64,000 nt of DNA from Leclercia adecarboxylata (GTDB lineage Bacteria; Pseudomonadota; Gammaproteobacteria; Enterobacterales; Enterobacteriaceae), in the NCBI RefSeq assembly GCF_006874705.1, contig NZ_CP035382.1, positions 2,170,001 to 2,234,000 on the forward strand, written 5' to 3'. Both the position numbers and the translations under genes were made by a program. How positions within the stretch are numbered: the first letter of the stretch is position 1; each line of letters starts with the position of its first letter. The notes beneath the pieces are model-generated. The model had not been told where the DNA came from and made no database searches. It saw only the letters and a program-made list of their open reading frames with translations. This document shows positions 1 to 8,148 of the stretch, piece by piece.

Positions 1-38
1 GGGTCGTTTTGATAAAACCGCTGACCAGTAAAGTACAT

Positions 39-95
39 TGCCCGGCCTACGGTCCTGTAGGCCGGGCAAGCGAAGCGCCCCCGGCACGCAGACCG
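39..95. repeat. REP/BIME palindromic element
   Basis: A GC-rich palindrome (GCCCGGCCTAC, short loop, GTAGGCCGGGC) followed by the REP-like string GCGAAGCGCCCCCGGC. It lies downstream of the minus-strand yjcO gene. The same family recurs at 14.0, 17.7-18.0, 23.3, 25.3, 25.8 and 58.1 kb. Confidence 0.85.
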
Positions 96-116
96 CTCGG
101 TCCCGTCGGCGGGCAT

Positions 117-791
117 TTACTCCCCGCTTAACGCATCAAACTCTTCGCAGCCGGTATCAAAACCTTCGCTACAGCTCAGATTAAACCAGTACAGCGCCTT
201 CTGTTTATTCGGGGTGATAAACCCGTCCTCGCCCTGCTGAAATACCTGACCCGCCCAGTACTCCGCGTAACCTGTACGCGAGAGGGTGGAGCTCTGCTTA
301 AACCACTGTGCGGCCTGGACATCATCCTGCGCCACCTCCACGCCGTTGGCGTAGATCAGCCCCAGCAGCTGCCGGGCATCGACCGCGGCATCATCCTCGG
401 TATTCTCTGCGACTTTGTGCAGTAAGCTCAGCGCCTGCGGGTAGTCAGTTTTTCCGGCCCGGGTATTGACCAGCAAACGTGCCAGCATCACCGCACCCGG
501 CGAGCTGCCCGCCACCGTGGCCTGCTGCGCCAGCCCTTTTGCCTGGGCTAAATCGCCGTGCTTAAACTTGATTTGTGACAGCAGCGCCATAGCATCGATA
601 TCGCCGTTTTTGGCCGCTTTTTCGGCCCAGGTTTCGGCCTGCTTATCATCCCCCGAGCTGTAATAGGTTTCGGCAAGATAATACTGCGCCCGGCTGTCGC
701 CGGCCTCAGCCTGCTTCAGGTACTGGCCGCCAATCTCCTCGGCGCAAACCAGGGAAGAAAAAAGGATCAACAACAGATAAAGAGGTTTCAT
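117..791 (-). CDS. yjcO: Sel1-repeat (TPR-like) exported protein YjcO
   Basis: A 224-residue protein with a signal peptide (residues 1-17, MKPLYLLLILFSSLVCA) followed by Sel1/TPR-like repeats. The repeats show A-x2-Y-x-L-A-E-x-Y, 'A-x-W-x-x-K-A-A' and 'A-x-x-W-F' patterns from about residue 25 to 210. Such solenoids mediate protein-protein contacts, here in the periplasm; no enzymatic motif is visible. Length and position next to fdhF match E. coli YjcO, whose function is not established. It is read away from the hok-like locus and appears monocistronic. The name is secure by synteny and repeat type. Confidence 0.88.
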   Translation of the reverse strand: MKPLYLLLILFSSLVCAEEIGGQYLKQAEAGDSRAQYYLAETYYSSGDDKQAETWAEKAAKNGDIDAMALLSQIKFKHGDLAQAKGLAQQATVAGSSPGAVMLARLLVNTRAGKTDYPQALSLLHKVAENTEDDAAVDARQLLGLIYANGVEVAQDDVQAAQWFKQSSTLSRTGYAEYWAGQVFQQGEDGFITPNKQKALYWFNLSCSEGFDTGCEEFDALSGE

Positions 792-908
792 GCGTTATTT
801 TCGTAGGGGTAGATAACGGGCAGTATAAGCGCGGGATGAGAAGAAAAAAATGGGTGCGTTAAGACCTCCACTCCCCACAAGCCGGGCGGGTTTCCCCGCC
901 CGCTGACG

Positions 909-1061
909 TTAGCCTGCTGCGCAGGCTAATTTAGCCGCCACTTCAAGCTGCTCGCTCTTTATTGTCAGTTCGCATAACGTGCCGCGATTAATAAAGGCGA
1001 ATATCACTATGGTCAGGCAAATAATTAATATTATGCCTGGCACGGTTTTTAATGGCGTCAT
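909..1061 (-). CDS. Hok/Gef-family type I toxin peptide (50 aa)
   Basis: A 50-residue peptide starting MTPLKTVPG. It has one hydrophobic membrane segment (about residues 8-24, IILIICLTIVIFAF) followed by RGTLCELTIKSEQLEVAA. This matches the Hok/Gef pattern of a membrane helix, then (R/D)xxLCE, xxIxxG/E and EVAAxxA. A strong Shine-Dalgarno sequence (AAGGAG) lies just upstream of ATG 1059-1061. Hok peptides insert in the inner membrane and depolarise it. The leader shows the refolding stems and antisense terminator expected of hok/sok (see the sok and mok-like entries). Sequence, length and leader architecture agree. Activity is not known. Confidence 0.85.
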   Translation of the reverse strand: MTPLKTVPGIILIICLTIVIFAFINRGTLCELTIKSEQLEVAAKLACAAG

Positions 1062-1066
1062 GCCCT

Positions 1067-1147
1067 TTACTCCTTGCTAATAAAAGAATAAGGGGCTACC
1101 CTCAACTTGTGAGTGGTTGAGGGATAGCCCCCGGTTAATGGAAACAT
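1067..1147 (-). other. Possible mok-like leader ORF (26 codons)
   Basis: ATG at 1145-1147 opens a frame (MFPLTGGYPS...) whose TAA lies inside the hok ribosome-binding region, five bases before the hok ATG. In hok/sok loci the toxin is translationally coupled to such a leader frame (mok), and the antisense RNA acts on that frame. No clear Shine-Dalgarno sequence precedes it. A second frame beginning GTG AAA AAC and ending just before the hok Shine-Dalgarno is an alternative. Confidence 0.35.
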
Positions 1148-1160
1148 TTCCGGGGTTTTT
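1090..1160 (+). ncRNA. Putative Sok-type antisense RNA
   Basis: On the strand opposite the hok leader there is a rho-independent terminator: CCCCGG (1129-1134), an AATG-GAAA-CATT inner stem, CCGGGG (1150-1155), then TTTTT (1156-1160). A 15-bp hairpin with one bulge precedes it (GGGGCTACCCTCAAC 1092-1106 pairing with 1116-1131). Plasmid R1 Sok likewise ends just before a CTTTCTG sequence in the hok leader, and CTTTCTGTC follows here at 1163-1171. The RNA would base-pair with the hok leader and block translation. The start and promoter were not resolved, so the 5' end is approximate. Confidence 0.65.
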
Positions 1161-1161
1161 C

Positions 1162-1196
1162 ACTTTCTGTCCCTCAATACGGCTTAAGACAGAAAG
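1162..1196 (-). promoter_or_regulatory. hok-leader refolding stem
   Basis: CTTTCTGTC (1163-1171) pairs with GACAGAAAG (1188-1196). The plasmid R1 hok leader carries the equivalent CTTTCTGCC/GGCAGAAAG pair at the corresponding place. In that family the stem takes part in metastable folding that keeps the nascent mRNA inert. Confidence 0.6.
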
Positions 1197-1333
1197 CCTT
1201 AAGCACCCGCCGATAATCTTATCCCTATGAACTCAAAAGAAAAGATGTAATTCACTTTGTGGGGAATTACATTTCTCTGGAATACTGCTCGCAAAATAAT
1301 ATTCACCATATATTATTTCTATTATGCAAATAA

Positions 1334-1360
1334 AAACGGGATGAATATTTCACCCCGTTT
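1334..1360 (-). terminator. Terminator downstream of fdhF
   Basis: AAACGGGATGAATATTTCA CCCCGTTT forms a stem. On the minus strand it is followed by a T-rich run, and it lies 24 bp beyond the fdhF stop. The flanking A/T tracts on both sides could make it bidirectional. Confidence 0.7.
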
Positions 1361-1383
1361 TATTAATTGCACCTTTAATTGCA

Positions 1384-3531
1384 TCAACCCATCGCGGTTT
1401 CCCGTAACGATTTTTTCAGCTTATTATATTCTTCAACCACATAGTTTTCGGCGGCGGATTGATCCGCTATCGGCTCGACGCGCACGGCACAATATTTATA
1501 TTCCGGCGTTTTGGTTATCGGGCTGAGGTTTTCCGTCACCAGCTCGTTGCAGGCCCCGATCCACCATTGGTAAGTCATGTATACCGCCCCGACGTTAGGC
1601 CGATCGCTGACCTGAGCCCGGGTGATAACCCGACCTTTGCGGGAGTTAACCCACACCAGCGCCTCATCCTCAATGCCCAGCCTTGCGGCATCCTCGGTGT
1701 TGATCTGCACATAGCCGGGCTCATCGGCCAGTGCCGACAGGGCCGCACAGTTGCCGGTCATCGAGCGGCAGGAGTAGTGGCCCACTTCGCGCACGGTGGA
1801 GAGCACCATCGGGTAATCGTCATCCAGTTTATCCATCGGCGCCATCCAGTCGCAGGTTAAGAACTGCGCCAGCCCGTTCGGGGTATCGAATTTCTCCTCG
1901 AACAGGAACGAGGTGCCCTGGTCCGCCGGCGACTCGTCCCGGCACGGCCACTGGATGTAGCCCAGTTCGCCCATCTTCTCGTAGGTTGCCCCTTTGAATC
2001 CCGGACACAGCTGGCGCAGCTCATCCCAGATTTGCTGCGTGTTGTCGTAGTGCATCGGATAACCCATCCGGGTCGCGATCTCGCTGATGATCTGCCAGTC
2101 GGTTTTCAAATCCCACTTCGGCTCGACCGCCTTAAAGAAGCGCTGGAAGCCGCGATCGGCTGCGGTGTAAACCCCTTCATGCTCGCCCCACGAGGTAGAC
2201 GGCAGGACAACATCCGCCACCGCCGCGGTTTTAGTCATAAAGATATCCTGGACAATCACCAGCTCGAGATCGTCAAACGCCTGACGCACCGCCGACAGTT
2301 CAGCATCGGTCTGGAGCGGATCTTCGCCCATGATGTACGCCGCGCGCACCTCTTTGTGGGCCACGCGGTGCGGCAGCTCGCTGATACGGTAGCCGGGATG
2401 CGCCGGCAGGCTCTTGACGCCCCAGGCTCTGGCGAATTTCTCTCGGTTTTCCGGGAACTGAACAAACTGGTATCCCGGGTAGGTGTCCGGTAGCGCCCCC
2501 ATGTCGCAGGCACCCTGCACGTTATTCTGCCCGCGCGCCGGGTTGACCCCGACGTGGGCTTTGCCGAGGTTGCCGGTCAGCATGGCGAGGCTGGTGAGCG
2601 CACGCACGGTCTCCACCCCCTGCCAGAACTGGGTGACGCCCATTCCCCACAGCAGGGTGGCCGTTTTCGCTCCGGCATACAGACGCGCAGCCTGGCGGAT
2701 CTCCCGCGCGCTTACGCCGGTAATGGTTTCGACCGACTCAGGCGTATAGTTTTCAACGATCTTACGGTACTCATCAAAGCCCTCCGTGCGGGTGGCAACG
2801 AAGGTCCGATCGTAGAGCTGCTCGGCAATAATCACGTGGCCGATGGCATTGAGCAGGGCGATGTTTGAGCCGTTTCGCAACGCGATATGCATATCGGCAA
2901 TGCGCGCGGTTTCGATGCGCCGCGGATCGCAGACGATAATTTTTGCCCCGTTCTGCTTTGCGCGCAGAATATGATTTGCGACGATCGGATGCGAATCCGC
3001 CGGGTTATAGCCAAAAATAAACACCAGATCGGTGCCATCAATCTCGTTGATGGCATTGCTCATGGCGCCATTACCGACCGACTGGTGCAGACCTGCAACC
3101 GAGGGGCCGTGTCAGACGCGTGCGCAGCAGTCGACGTTGTTGGTACCAATCACCGCGCGGGCAAATTTTTGCATGATGTAGTTGGTTTCATTCCCGGTGC
3201 CGCGCGAGGAGCCGGTGGTCTGGATCGCATCCGGACCGTGCTGCGCCCTGATGTCGCTGAGGCGGCGGGCAACATAGTCCAGCGCCTCATCCCAGGAGAC
3301 GGGCTCCAGCCTGCCGCCGCGAACGCGGCGGATCATCGGGGTTTTCAGCCGCGGGGTTAGAATCTGGGTGTCGTTAATAAAGTCCCAGCCGTAATAGCCC
3401 TTCAGGCACAGTTTGCCTTGGTTGGTTTTCCCCCCGGCTGCCTCCGCCCGGACGATTTTGCCGTTATCGACCACCAGGTTTATCTTGCAGCCTGATGCGC
3501 AATAGGGGCACACCGTGATGACGTTTTTCAT
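1384..3531 (-). CDS. fdhF: Formate dehydrogenase H, selenocysteine-containing
   Basis: The catalytic subunit of formate hydrogenlyase oxidises formate to CO2 at a Mo-bis-MGD cofactor on the cytoplasmic side. Two reading frames join through an in-frame TGA at 3112-3114 to give 715 residues, the E. coli FdhF length. TGA is codon 140, the known Sec position, between VDCCARV and HGPSVAGLHQ. The N-terminal CPYCASGC (Cys8, 11, 15) and Cys42 bind a 4Fe-4S cluster. The conserved SECIS follows the UGA, and a sigma-54 promoter lies 45-61 bp upstream of the ATG, as expected for the FhlA regulon. This is a selenoprotein gene and not a pseudogene; translation needs SelB and tRNA-Sec. Confidence 0.97.
3074..3114 (-). 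promoter_or_regulatory. fdhF SECIS element with Sec UGA codon
   Basis: In the mRNA, UGA is followed by CACGGCCCCUCGGUUGCAG, the apical GGUCUGC, and CACCAGUCGGUCGG. This is almost identical to the E. coli fdhF SECIS, including the loop that SelB recognises. It directs selenocysteine insertion at codon 140. Confidence 0.93.
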
Positions 3532-3575
3532 CAGTCTTGCTCCAGTTTCAAATGACGCTGAGATGTCGGTTTAGT

Positions 3576-3592
3576 ATGCCGCCTCTATGCCA
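3576..3592 (-). promoter_or_regulatory. Sigma-54 promoter of fdhF
   Basis: TGGCATAGAGGCGGCAT read on the minus strand has GG and GC separated by exactly 10 bases, the -24/-12 signature of RpoN promoters. It sits 45-61 bp upstream of the fdhF start. E. coli fdhF is transcribed by sigma-54 with FhlA. FhlA sites could not be placed with confidence. Confidence 0.8.
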
Positions 3593-3796
3593 CAATTTTG
3601 TTGTGGATTTCCCCTGACTTTACGGGCGAATCCTGGTCAAAACCCTGACGAAAAACAGGCCCGCGTCAAAAATTGCGGCCCTGGTGGCGATGGGGATGTG
3701 ACGGCGGTTGAAGATCCGTGACGGAAAGGGCGTTTTGGCTGGAGCCTTGCACAGAATGGGCCAGACTGATCTCTATCCCCCTAATGGAATCCAGTG

Positions 3797-4528
3797 ATGA
3801 AACCAGCAATTCTGGTGGTCGATGACGACACCGCGGTGTGCGAACTGTTGCAGGATGTGCTTAACGAGCACGTCTTCACCGTCCACCTGTGCCATACCGG
3901 TCAGGATGCTCTGCGTCTGGCGCAGCAGGCACCGGATATCGCGCTGGTATTGCTGGATATGATGCTGCCGGATATTAACGGCCTGCAGGTGTTACAGCAG
4001 CTGCAAAAGCAGCGCCCGGAATTGCCGGTCATCATGCTCACCGGGCTCGGCAGCGAGTCGGACGTGGTGGTGGGCCTTGAGATGGGGGCGGACGACTACA
4101 TCGGCAAACCCTTCAATCCCCGGGTGGTGGTGGCGCGCGTCAAAGCCGTGCTGCGCCGCACCGGCGCGCTGGCGGCAGAACCGATCGTTACGCGGGCGGC
4201 CGGGATCGGCTTTAACGGCTGGACGCTGGATACCACCCGCTGTGAACTGATTGACCCTCAGCGCGGCGTGGTCGCCCTGACCCAGGGCGAGTACGGTTTG
4301 CTGCTGGCGTTGACGCAGAACGCCCGGCGGGTGCTGAGCCGCGAACAGCTGCTGGAGCTGACCCACAGCGAAAGCGCGGAGGTTTTTGATCGCACCATCG
4401 ACGTGTTGATCATGCGCCTGCGCCGCAAAATCGAAATCAATCCCCATCAGCCGCTGCTGATTAAAACCATCCGCGGGCTGGGCTATGTCTTTGCCGCCGA
4501 CGTGCTGCATGGCGACAGGGCGGCCTAG
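3797..4528 (+). CDS. OmpR-family response regulator of the sugar operon
   Basis: A 243-residue protein with a receiver domain (residues 1-120) and a winged-helix DNA-binding domain (about 145-235). Acidic residues lie in VVDDDT, the phospho-acceptor is Asp54 in LLDMMLPDING, and the receiver lysine is in GKPF. The DNA-binding part carries LTQGEYGLLLAL and the usual RTIDVLIMRLRRKIE ... IRGLGYVF end. It is the only orphan regulator near the hybrid kinase at 10792-13098, and the two bracket the minus-strand sugar operon, so they probably form one system. A GTG one codon upstream is an alternative start. Its stop shares the CTAG palindrome with the convergent kinase gene. Cognate signal and promoter are inferred. 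Confidence 0.9.
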   Translation: MKPAILVVDDDTAVCELLQDVLNEHVFTVHLCHTGQDALRLAQQAPDIALVLLDMMLPDINGLQVLQQLQKQRPELPVIMLTGLGSESDVVVGLEMGADDYIGKPFNPRVVVARVKAVLRRTGALAAEPIVTRAAGIGFNGWTLDTTRCELIDPQRGVVALTQGEYGLLLALTQNARRVLSREQLLELTHSESAEVFDRTIDVLIMRLRRKIEINPHQPLLIKTIRGLGYVFAADVLHGDRAA

Positions 4529-5538
4529 GCCAACCGGTTCTCCTGAATAAACAGCTGTAACTCCTGCAGGGTTTTCGCCCCGTCGATAGCGTTGGCCGCC
4601 AGCAGGCTGGCCCGCGCGCAGGCGTGCGCCATCCGGATGCTCTCCGCCAGCGACAGCGATTCGTGGCAGCCATACAAAAATCCGGCGCAGAAAGCATCTC
4701 CCGCCCCGACGCTGCCGACGATCTCCTCACGGGTCAGCCGCCACGAGGGGATCCAGCACCCCTCCCGATCCGGCTCCTGTCCCCAGGCCCCTTCCGGGCA
4801 GTGGATCACCACCCGCGACTTCACGCCCGCTGCCAGCAGCTCTGCCGCCGCCGCGGCAATATTGGCGATCGTCGGCGCATCCTGGTCATCGCGCATTGCC
4901 AGGCCGCTGAACTCGCCCGCCTCCAGCTCGTTGATCACCAGATAGTCGAGATGGCGCAGGGCAGGGAGCACCAACGGCTGATAGCGCGGATCGCCCTTGC
5001 GCGACACCAGGTCGAGAGAGGTTTGAAACCCAAGCTCGCGCATCTGCGCCAGCAAGCGCGCGCTGCGGGTGCCGTACTCCTCGTCCGGCATATCCAGGCT
5101 GTCCAGCAGCAGCAGATAGCCCAGATGGAAGATCTTCAGGCTGGAGTCGAGCCGGTCGAAGGCGGGCAGATCCAGTAGCCGGTTGGCCCCCGGGGAGTGG
5201 AAAAAGGTGCGCTGGCCGCTGGGGTCGGTCATCACCTGCGACATGGAGGTGGGGGCGAAGGTGGTGCGCTGCACCCGCTGGCGGTTGACGTGATACTGGT
5301 CGAGCATGGCGAGAATGTAATCCCCGTCGTGGTCATCCCCCACCAGTCCCACCGCCTGCAGCGGGATCCCGGCGTGCATTTTCGCCACCGTTAACAGCAC
5401 GTTGAGCGGCGCCCCGCCGGTGGCGCGTTCGCTGTGGACGATCTCCGCCAGCCAGCCGCGCTCCGGCCACTGCACAATCTGGTGGACGTGATCCACCAGC
5501 ATATTGCCCGCCGCGATAATGCCCCGGCGTTCCATCAC
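4525..5538 (-). CDS. PfkB-family carbohydrate kinase
   Basis: A 337-residue ribokinase/PfkB-fold kinase. The N-terminal region has GNMLVDHV and the substrate-side glycines RATGGAPLNV. The C-terminal signature GSVGAGDAFCAGF carries the catalytic Asp and anion hole. It is the last gene of the operon and overlaps the aldolase gene by ATGA, so the two are probably translationally coupled. With an isomerase and a class II aldolase upstream, it most likely phosphorylates the ketose made by the isomerase, or its monophosphate, before aldol cleavage. The substrate is not decided by sequence. Confidence 0.88.
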   Translation of the reverse strand: MMERRGIIAAGNMLVDHVHQIVQWPERGWLAEIVHSERATGGAPLNVLLTVAKMHAGIPLQAVGLVGDDHDGDYILAMLDQYHVNRQRVQRTTFAPTSMSQVMTDPSGQRTFFHSPGANRLLDLPAFDRLDSSLKIFHLGYLLLLDSLDMPDEEYGTRSARLLAQMRELGFQTSLDLVSRKGDPRYQPLVLPALRHLDYLVINELEAGEFSGLAMRDDQDAPTIANIAAAAAELLAAGVKSRVVIHCPEGAWGQEPDREGCWIPSWRLTREEIVGSVGAGDAFCAGFLYGCHESLSLAESIRMAHACARASLLAANAIDGAKTLQELQLFIQENRLA

Positions 5539-6395
5539 GCAAACCCCGCGCTGCCGAAGGTGCGCATCTGTGCGGCGACGGTATCGGTAATGGCCTCTTC
5601 GATGCCCAGCAGCAGTTCAGCAAACTCATCGTACAGCGGCTGGCGGTTGGCCATTCGCTGCTCCACCTCCGCCAGCGCCGCCTGGGACATGCCGGTGTAG
5701 AAGTTAATCTTGTGGATCCCAAGCTCAATGGCGCGGCGGAAATCGGCGTCGCCGATCCCGGACCCGCCGTGCAGCACCAGCGGCAGGCCGGTTTGCTGGC
5801 GGATGGCGTCAAGACGGGCGAAATCGAGCTTCGGCTCGCCCTTATATTTGCCGTGGGCATTACCGATTGCCACCGCCAGGGCGTCGATGCCGGTCTGGTC
5901 GACAAATTCCCGCGCAAGCCCAGGATCGGTGAAAAAGGCTTTGTCGGCATGGCCGTACAGGGCACCGCCCTCATCGCCCCCCACCGCGCCGAGTTCCGCC
6001 TCCACCGACACGCCCACCGCGTGGCACATCTTCACCACTTCCCGCGTCTGGCGGATGTTCTCCTCGTAGCTCAGGGTGGAACCGTCGAACATCACCGAGC
6101 TGAACCCTAAGCGCAGCGCCCGCACCACCGCCTCGAAATGCAGGCCATGATCGAGATTCAGCACCACCGGAATATCATGCCGGGCGGCTTCGAATTTGAC
6201 CGCCTCCACCAGTGAGTCGAGGGAGACGTACTTAAAATGCACTTCGGCAATGTTGATGATAAAGGGCGAGTTCTCCTGACGGGCGGCGGCAAACAGCGCC
6301 CGCAGGAAGTGGGAGTCGAGGACGTTAAACGCCCCCAGCGCATAACGATGTTCGCGGGCATGGGCCAGCCCGTCGGCGAGAGAGATAAGCGGCAT
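5535..6395 (-). CDS. Class II (zinc) ketose-phosphate aldolase, GatY/KbaY/FbaA type
   Basis: A 286-residue class II aldolase. Visible signatures are VVLNLDHGLHFE (Zn-binding His and catalytic Asp region), FDGSTLSYEENI, VEAELGAVGGDEGG, AIGNAHGKYKGEP (second Zn His), LVLHGGSGIGD (third Zn His) and KINFYTG (phosphate loop). The family splits ketose mono- or bisphosphates into dihydroxyacetone phosphate and an aldehyde. The length is typical of tagatose/fructose bisphosphate aldolases. It lies 10 bp after the isomerase and overlaps the kinase. The natural substrate depends on which sugar the importer brings in and is unknown. Confidence 0.88.
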   Translation of the reverse strand: MPLISLADGLAHAREHRYALGAFNVLDSHFLRALFAAARQENSPFIINIAEVHFKYVSLDSLVEAVKFEAARHDIPVVLNLDHGLHFEAVVRALRLGFSSVMFDGSTLSYEENIRQTREVVKMCHAVGVSVEAELGAVGGDEGGALYGHADKAFFTDPGLAREFVDQTGIDALAVAIGNAHGKYKGEPKLDFARLDAIRQQTGLPLVLHGGSGIGDADFRRAIELGIHKINFYTGMSQAALAEVEQRMANRQPLYDEFAELLLGIEEAITDTVAAQMRTFGSAGFA

Positions 6396-6405
6396 GGTTC
6401 ACTCC

Positions 6406-7092
6406 TTACAGGCGAAACAGGCTGTATTCATTGCACAACACCAGCACGGCCGGTTCGTCTTCATCAATGTTGTTATAACGGGCGGTGGGTTGCAGGAAGT
6501 GGTTGTCCGTCTCGTCGTCATTCACCGAGGAGACTTCACCCACCAGCACGTCGCCAAAGCCCACCTCACCCCAGAAACTGTGGTACAGGCCGGGCGGCAG
6601 GCAGATGCTCTCCCCCGGCGCGAGGCGGATATGGCTGCCCGCCACGTGGGTCTGCTGGCAACCATCGATGGCGACCCTGATATCTCCCTCCTCTTTCTGT
6701 TCATGCTCATCGGCGTTCCACAGCTCGACAATGAGGTTGCCGCCGCCGCGGTTGATGATGTCCTCGCGTTTGCGCCAGTGAAAGTGCAAAGGCGTCACCT
6801 GGCCCTCACGCACATGCATGATCTTCTCGGCATAACATTTGTCCCATGGCTTGCCGCCGGGAGAGCCGTTGCGCAGGGCAAAAAGGGTTAAGCCCTGCGC
6901 CGCAAAGTTATCGCCGCCGAACGCGGTCACGTCCCAGCCGAGCCGCAGGTCGAACACTTCCTGCCAGGCGTCGCCGTCAAGCTGCTGCCAGCGGCCAGGA
7001 GGGAAGCTGGCAAAGGGGGGCAGATGCACATCGTGCATGGAGAAAAACTGTCGCGTGTGGCCGAGGATCTCGTTAATTTCGGAGCGTTTCAT
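6406..7092 (-). CDS. D-lyxose ketol-isomerase-like cupin protein
   Basis: A 228-residue cupin-fold sugar isomerase. The metal-binding cupin motifs are visible as PLHFHWRKREDIINRGGG (two His and a Glu context) and LPPGLYHSFWGEV (third His). KCYAEKIMHVREGQ and GESICLPPG also match the D-lyxose isomerase family recalled from E. coli O157:H7 and B. subtilis YdaE. That family converts D-lyxose to D-xylulose and also accepts D-mannose/D-fructose. It sits between the importer genes and the aldolase, as expected for the first intracellular step. The in vivo sugar is open. Confidence 0.82.
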   Translation of the reverse strand: MKRSEINEILGHTRQFFSMHDVHLPPFASFPPGRWQQLDGDAWQEVFDLRLGWDVTAFGGDNFAAQGLTLFALRNGSPGGKPWDKCYAEKIMHVREGQVTPLHFHWRKREDIINRGGGNLIVELWNADEHEQKEEGDIRVAIDGCQQTHVAGSHIRLAPGESICLPPGLYHSFWGEVGFGDVLVGEVSSVNDDETDNHFLQPTARYNNIDEDEPAVLVLCNEYSLFRL

Positions 7093-7110
7093 GAAAACTC
7101 CTCATCCTGA

Positions 7111-7165
7111 CCCTCTCCCCGCAGGGGAGAGGGAACGTGAACATCCTCACCCCTGTGGGGAGAGG
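7111..7165. repeat. CCCTCTCCCC intergenic palindrome (pair)
   Basis: CCCTCTCCCC-GCA-GGGGAGAGGG (7111-7133) is followed by the similar CCTCACCCC-TGT-GGGGAGAGG, together filling the gap between the isomerase and binding-protein genes. The same palindrome family occurs at 14095-14115 and 30058-30081, and a diverged copy lies in dsbD at 53522-53541. Confidence 0.7.
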
Positions 7166-7175
7166 CGTACAGTCA

Positions 7176-8117
7176 TTACTTAACCGTCCAGCCCTTATAG
7201 TTGCCGACGTTGCTCTTATCGATCATCGTCACCGGGATCAGCACCGGCTCTTTCGGCGCCGGTTTGCCCTGCAGAATGTCATAGCCGATCTCCACCGCTT
7301 TCGCCGCCATCACCTGCGGGTCCTGCGCCGGGGTAGCAACAAACAGGGAGTTTTCCCGCTTCAGCGCCTCTTCCGCATCCGGCGAGCCATCGACGCCGAC
7401 GATAAAGAACTCGTTACGTTGTGCCTGTTTTGCCGCCAGATCGGCGCCGATCCCCGTCGGATCGTTGATAGCGAACACGCCGTCGATCTTCGGATTGGCC
7501 GCCAGCAGGGAGGTCATCACCTCCAGCCCGCCGTCACGGCTGCCTTTGGCGTTCTGGTTATCCGAAAGGACTTTGATATCCGGATGTTTTTTAAATTCAG
7601 CCTTACAGCCTTCCACACGGTTTTGTACCGCAGAGACCGGCGGTCCGTTGATGATCACCACGTTGCCTTTGCCTTTCAGGCGGTCGGTGATCAGCTTACA
7701 GGCCATCTCTCCGGCCTGGGTGTTGTTGGAGGTGATAGTGGCATCGGCACCCTCTGCCGCCACGTCAACCGCCACCACCACAATCCCGGCGTCTTTCGCG
7801 CGCTTCACCGCCGGGCCAATTCCTTTCGAATCGGCGGCGTTAAGAATGATCATATCGACTTTGGCGGCGATAAAGTTATCAATCTGAGAAACCTGCTGGC
7901 CGAGATCGTAGCCGCTGGACACCAGCGTCACTTTCACGTTGTCTCCTGCCAGTTTGCGCGCTTCCAGCTCCGCCCCTTTGGTGATTTGCACAAAGAACGG
8001 GTTCGCCAGATCGCCCACCGTCACGCCGATGGACTTCAGCTCTTTGGCCTGCACAAACGGGCTTGCTGCAAGCAGTGCGCCAGCACAGAGCGCGGTAACA
8101 AGAGGTTTTAAACGCAT
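7176..8117 (-). CDS. Periplasmic sugar-binding protein of ABC importer (RbsB/PBP1-like)
   Basis: A 313-residue binding protein with a signal peptide (MRLKPLVTALCAGALLAASPFVQA) and then the type I periplasmic-binding fold. It begins IGVTVGDLANPFFVQITKGAE and contains DMIILNAADSKGIGPAVKRA and the hinge-side IDGVFAINDPTGIGA and IVGVDGSPDAE, as in ribose, galactose and inositol binding proteins. The start at 8115-8117 is chosen because GAGGA lies 6 bases before it and the signal peptide begins there; a longer frame to 8156 adds a non-signal extension. It delivers sugar to the permease and ATPase encoded immediately upstream. Confidence 0.9.
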   Translation of the reverse strand: MRLKPLVTALCAGALLAASPFVQAKELKSIGVTVGDLANPFFVQITKGAELEARKLAGDNVKVTLVSSGYDLGQQVSQIDNFIAAKVDMIILNAADSKGIGPAVKRAKDAGIVVVAVDVAAEGADATITSNNTQAGEMACKLITDRLKGKGNVVIINGPPVSAVQNRVEGCKAEFKKHPDIKVLSDNQNAKGSRDGGLEVMTSLLAANPKIDGVFAINDPTGIGADLAAKQAQRNEFFIVGVDGSPDAEEALKRENSLFVATPAQDPQVMAAKAVEIGYDILQGKPAPKEPVLIPVTMIDKSNVGNYKGWTVK

Positions 8118-8148
8118 ATTTTCGTCCTCGTTATGTAGGGTATTGTTG

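Noticed and set aside
3112..3114. In-frame TGA that would make fdhF a pseudogene
   Set aside because: It is codon 140, the known selenocysteine site, and the SECIS is conserved.
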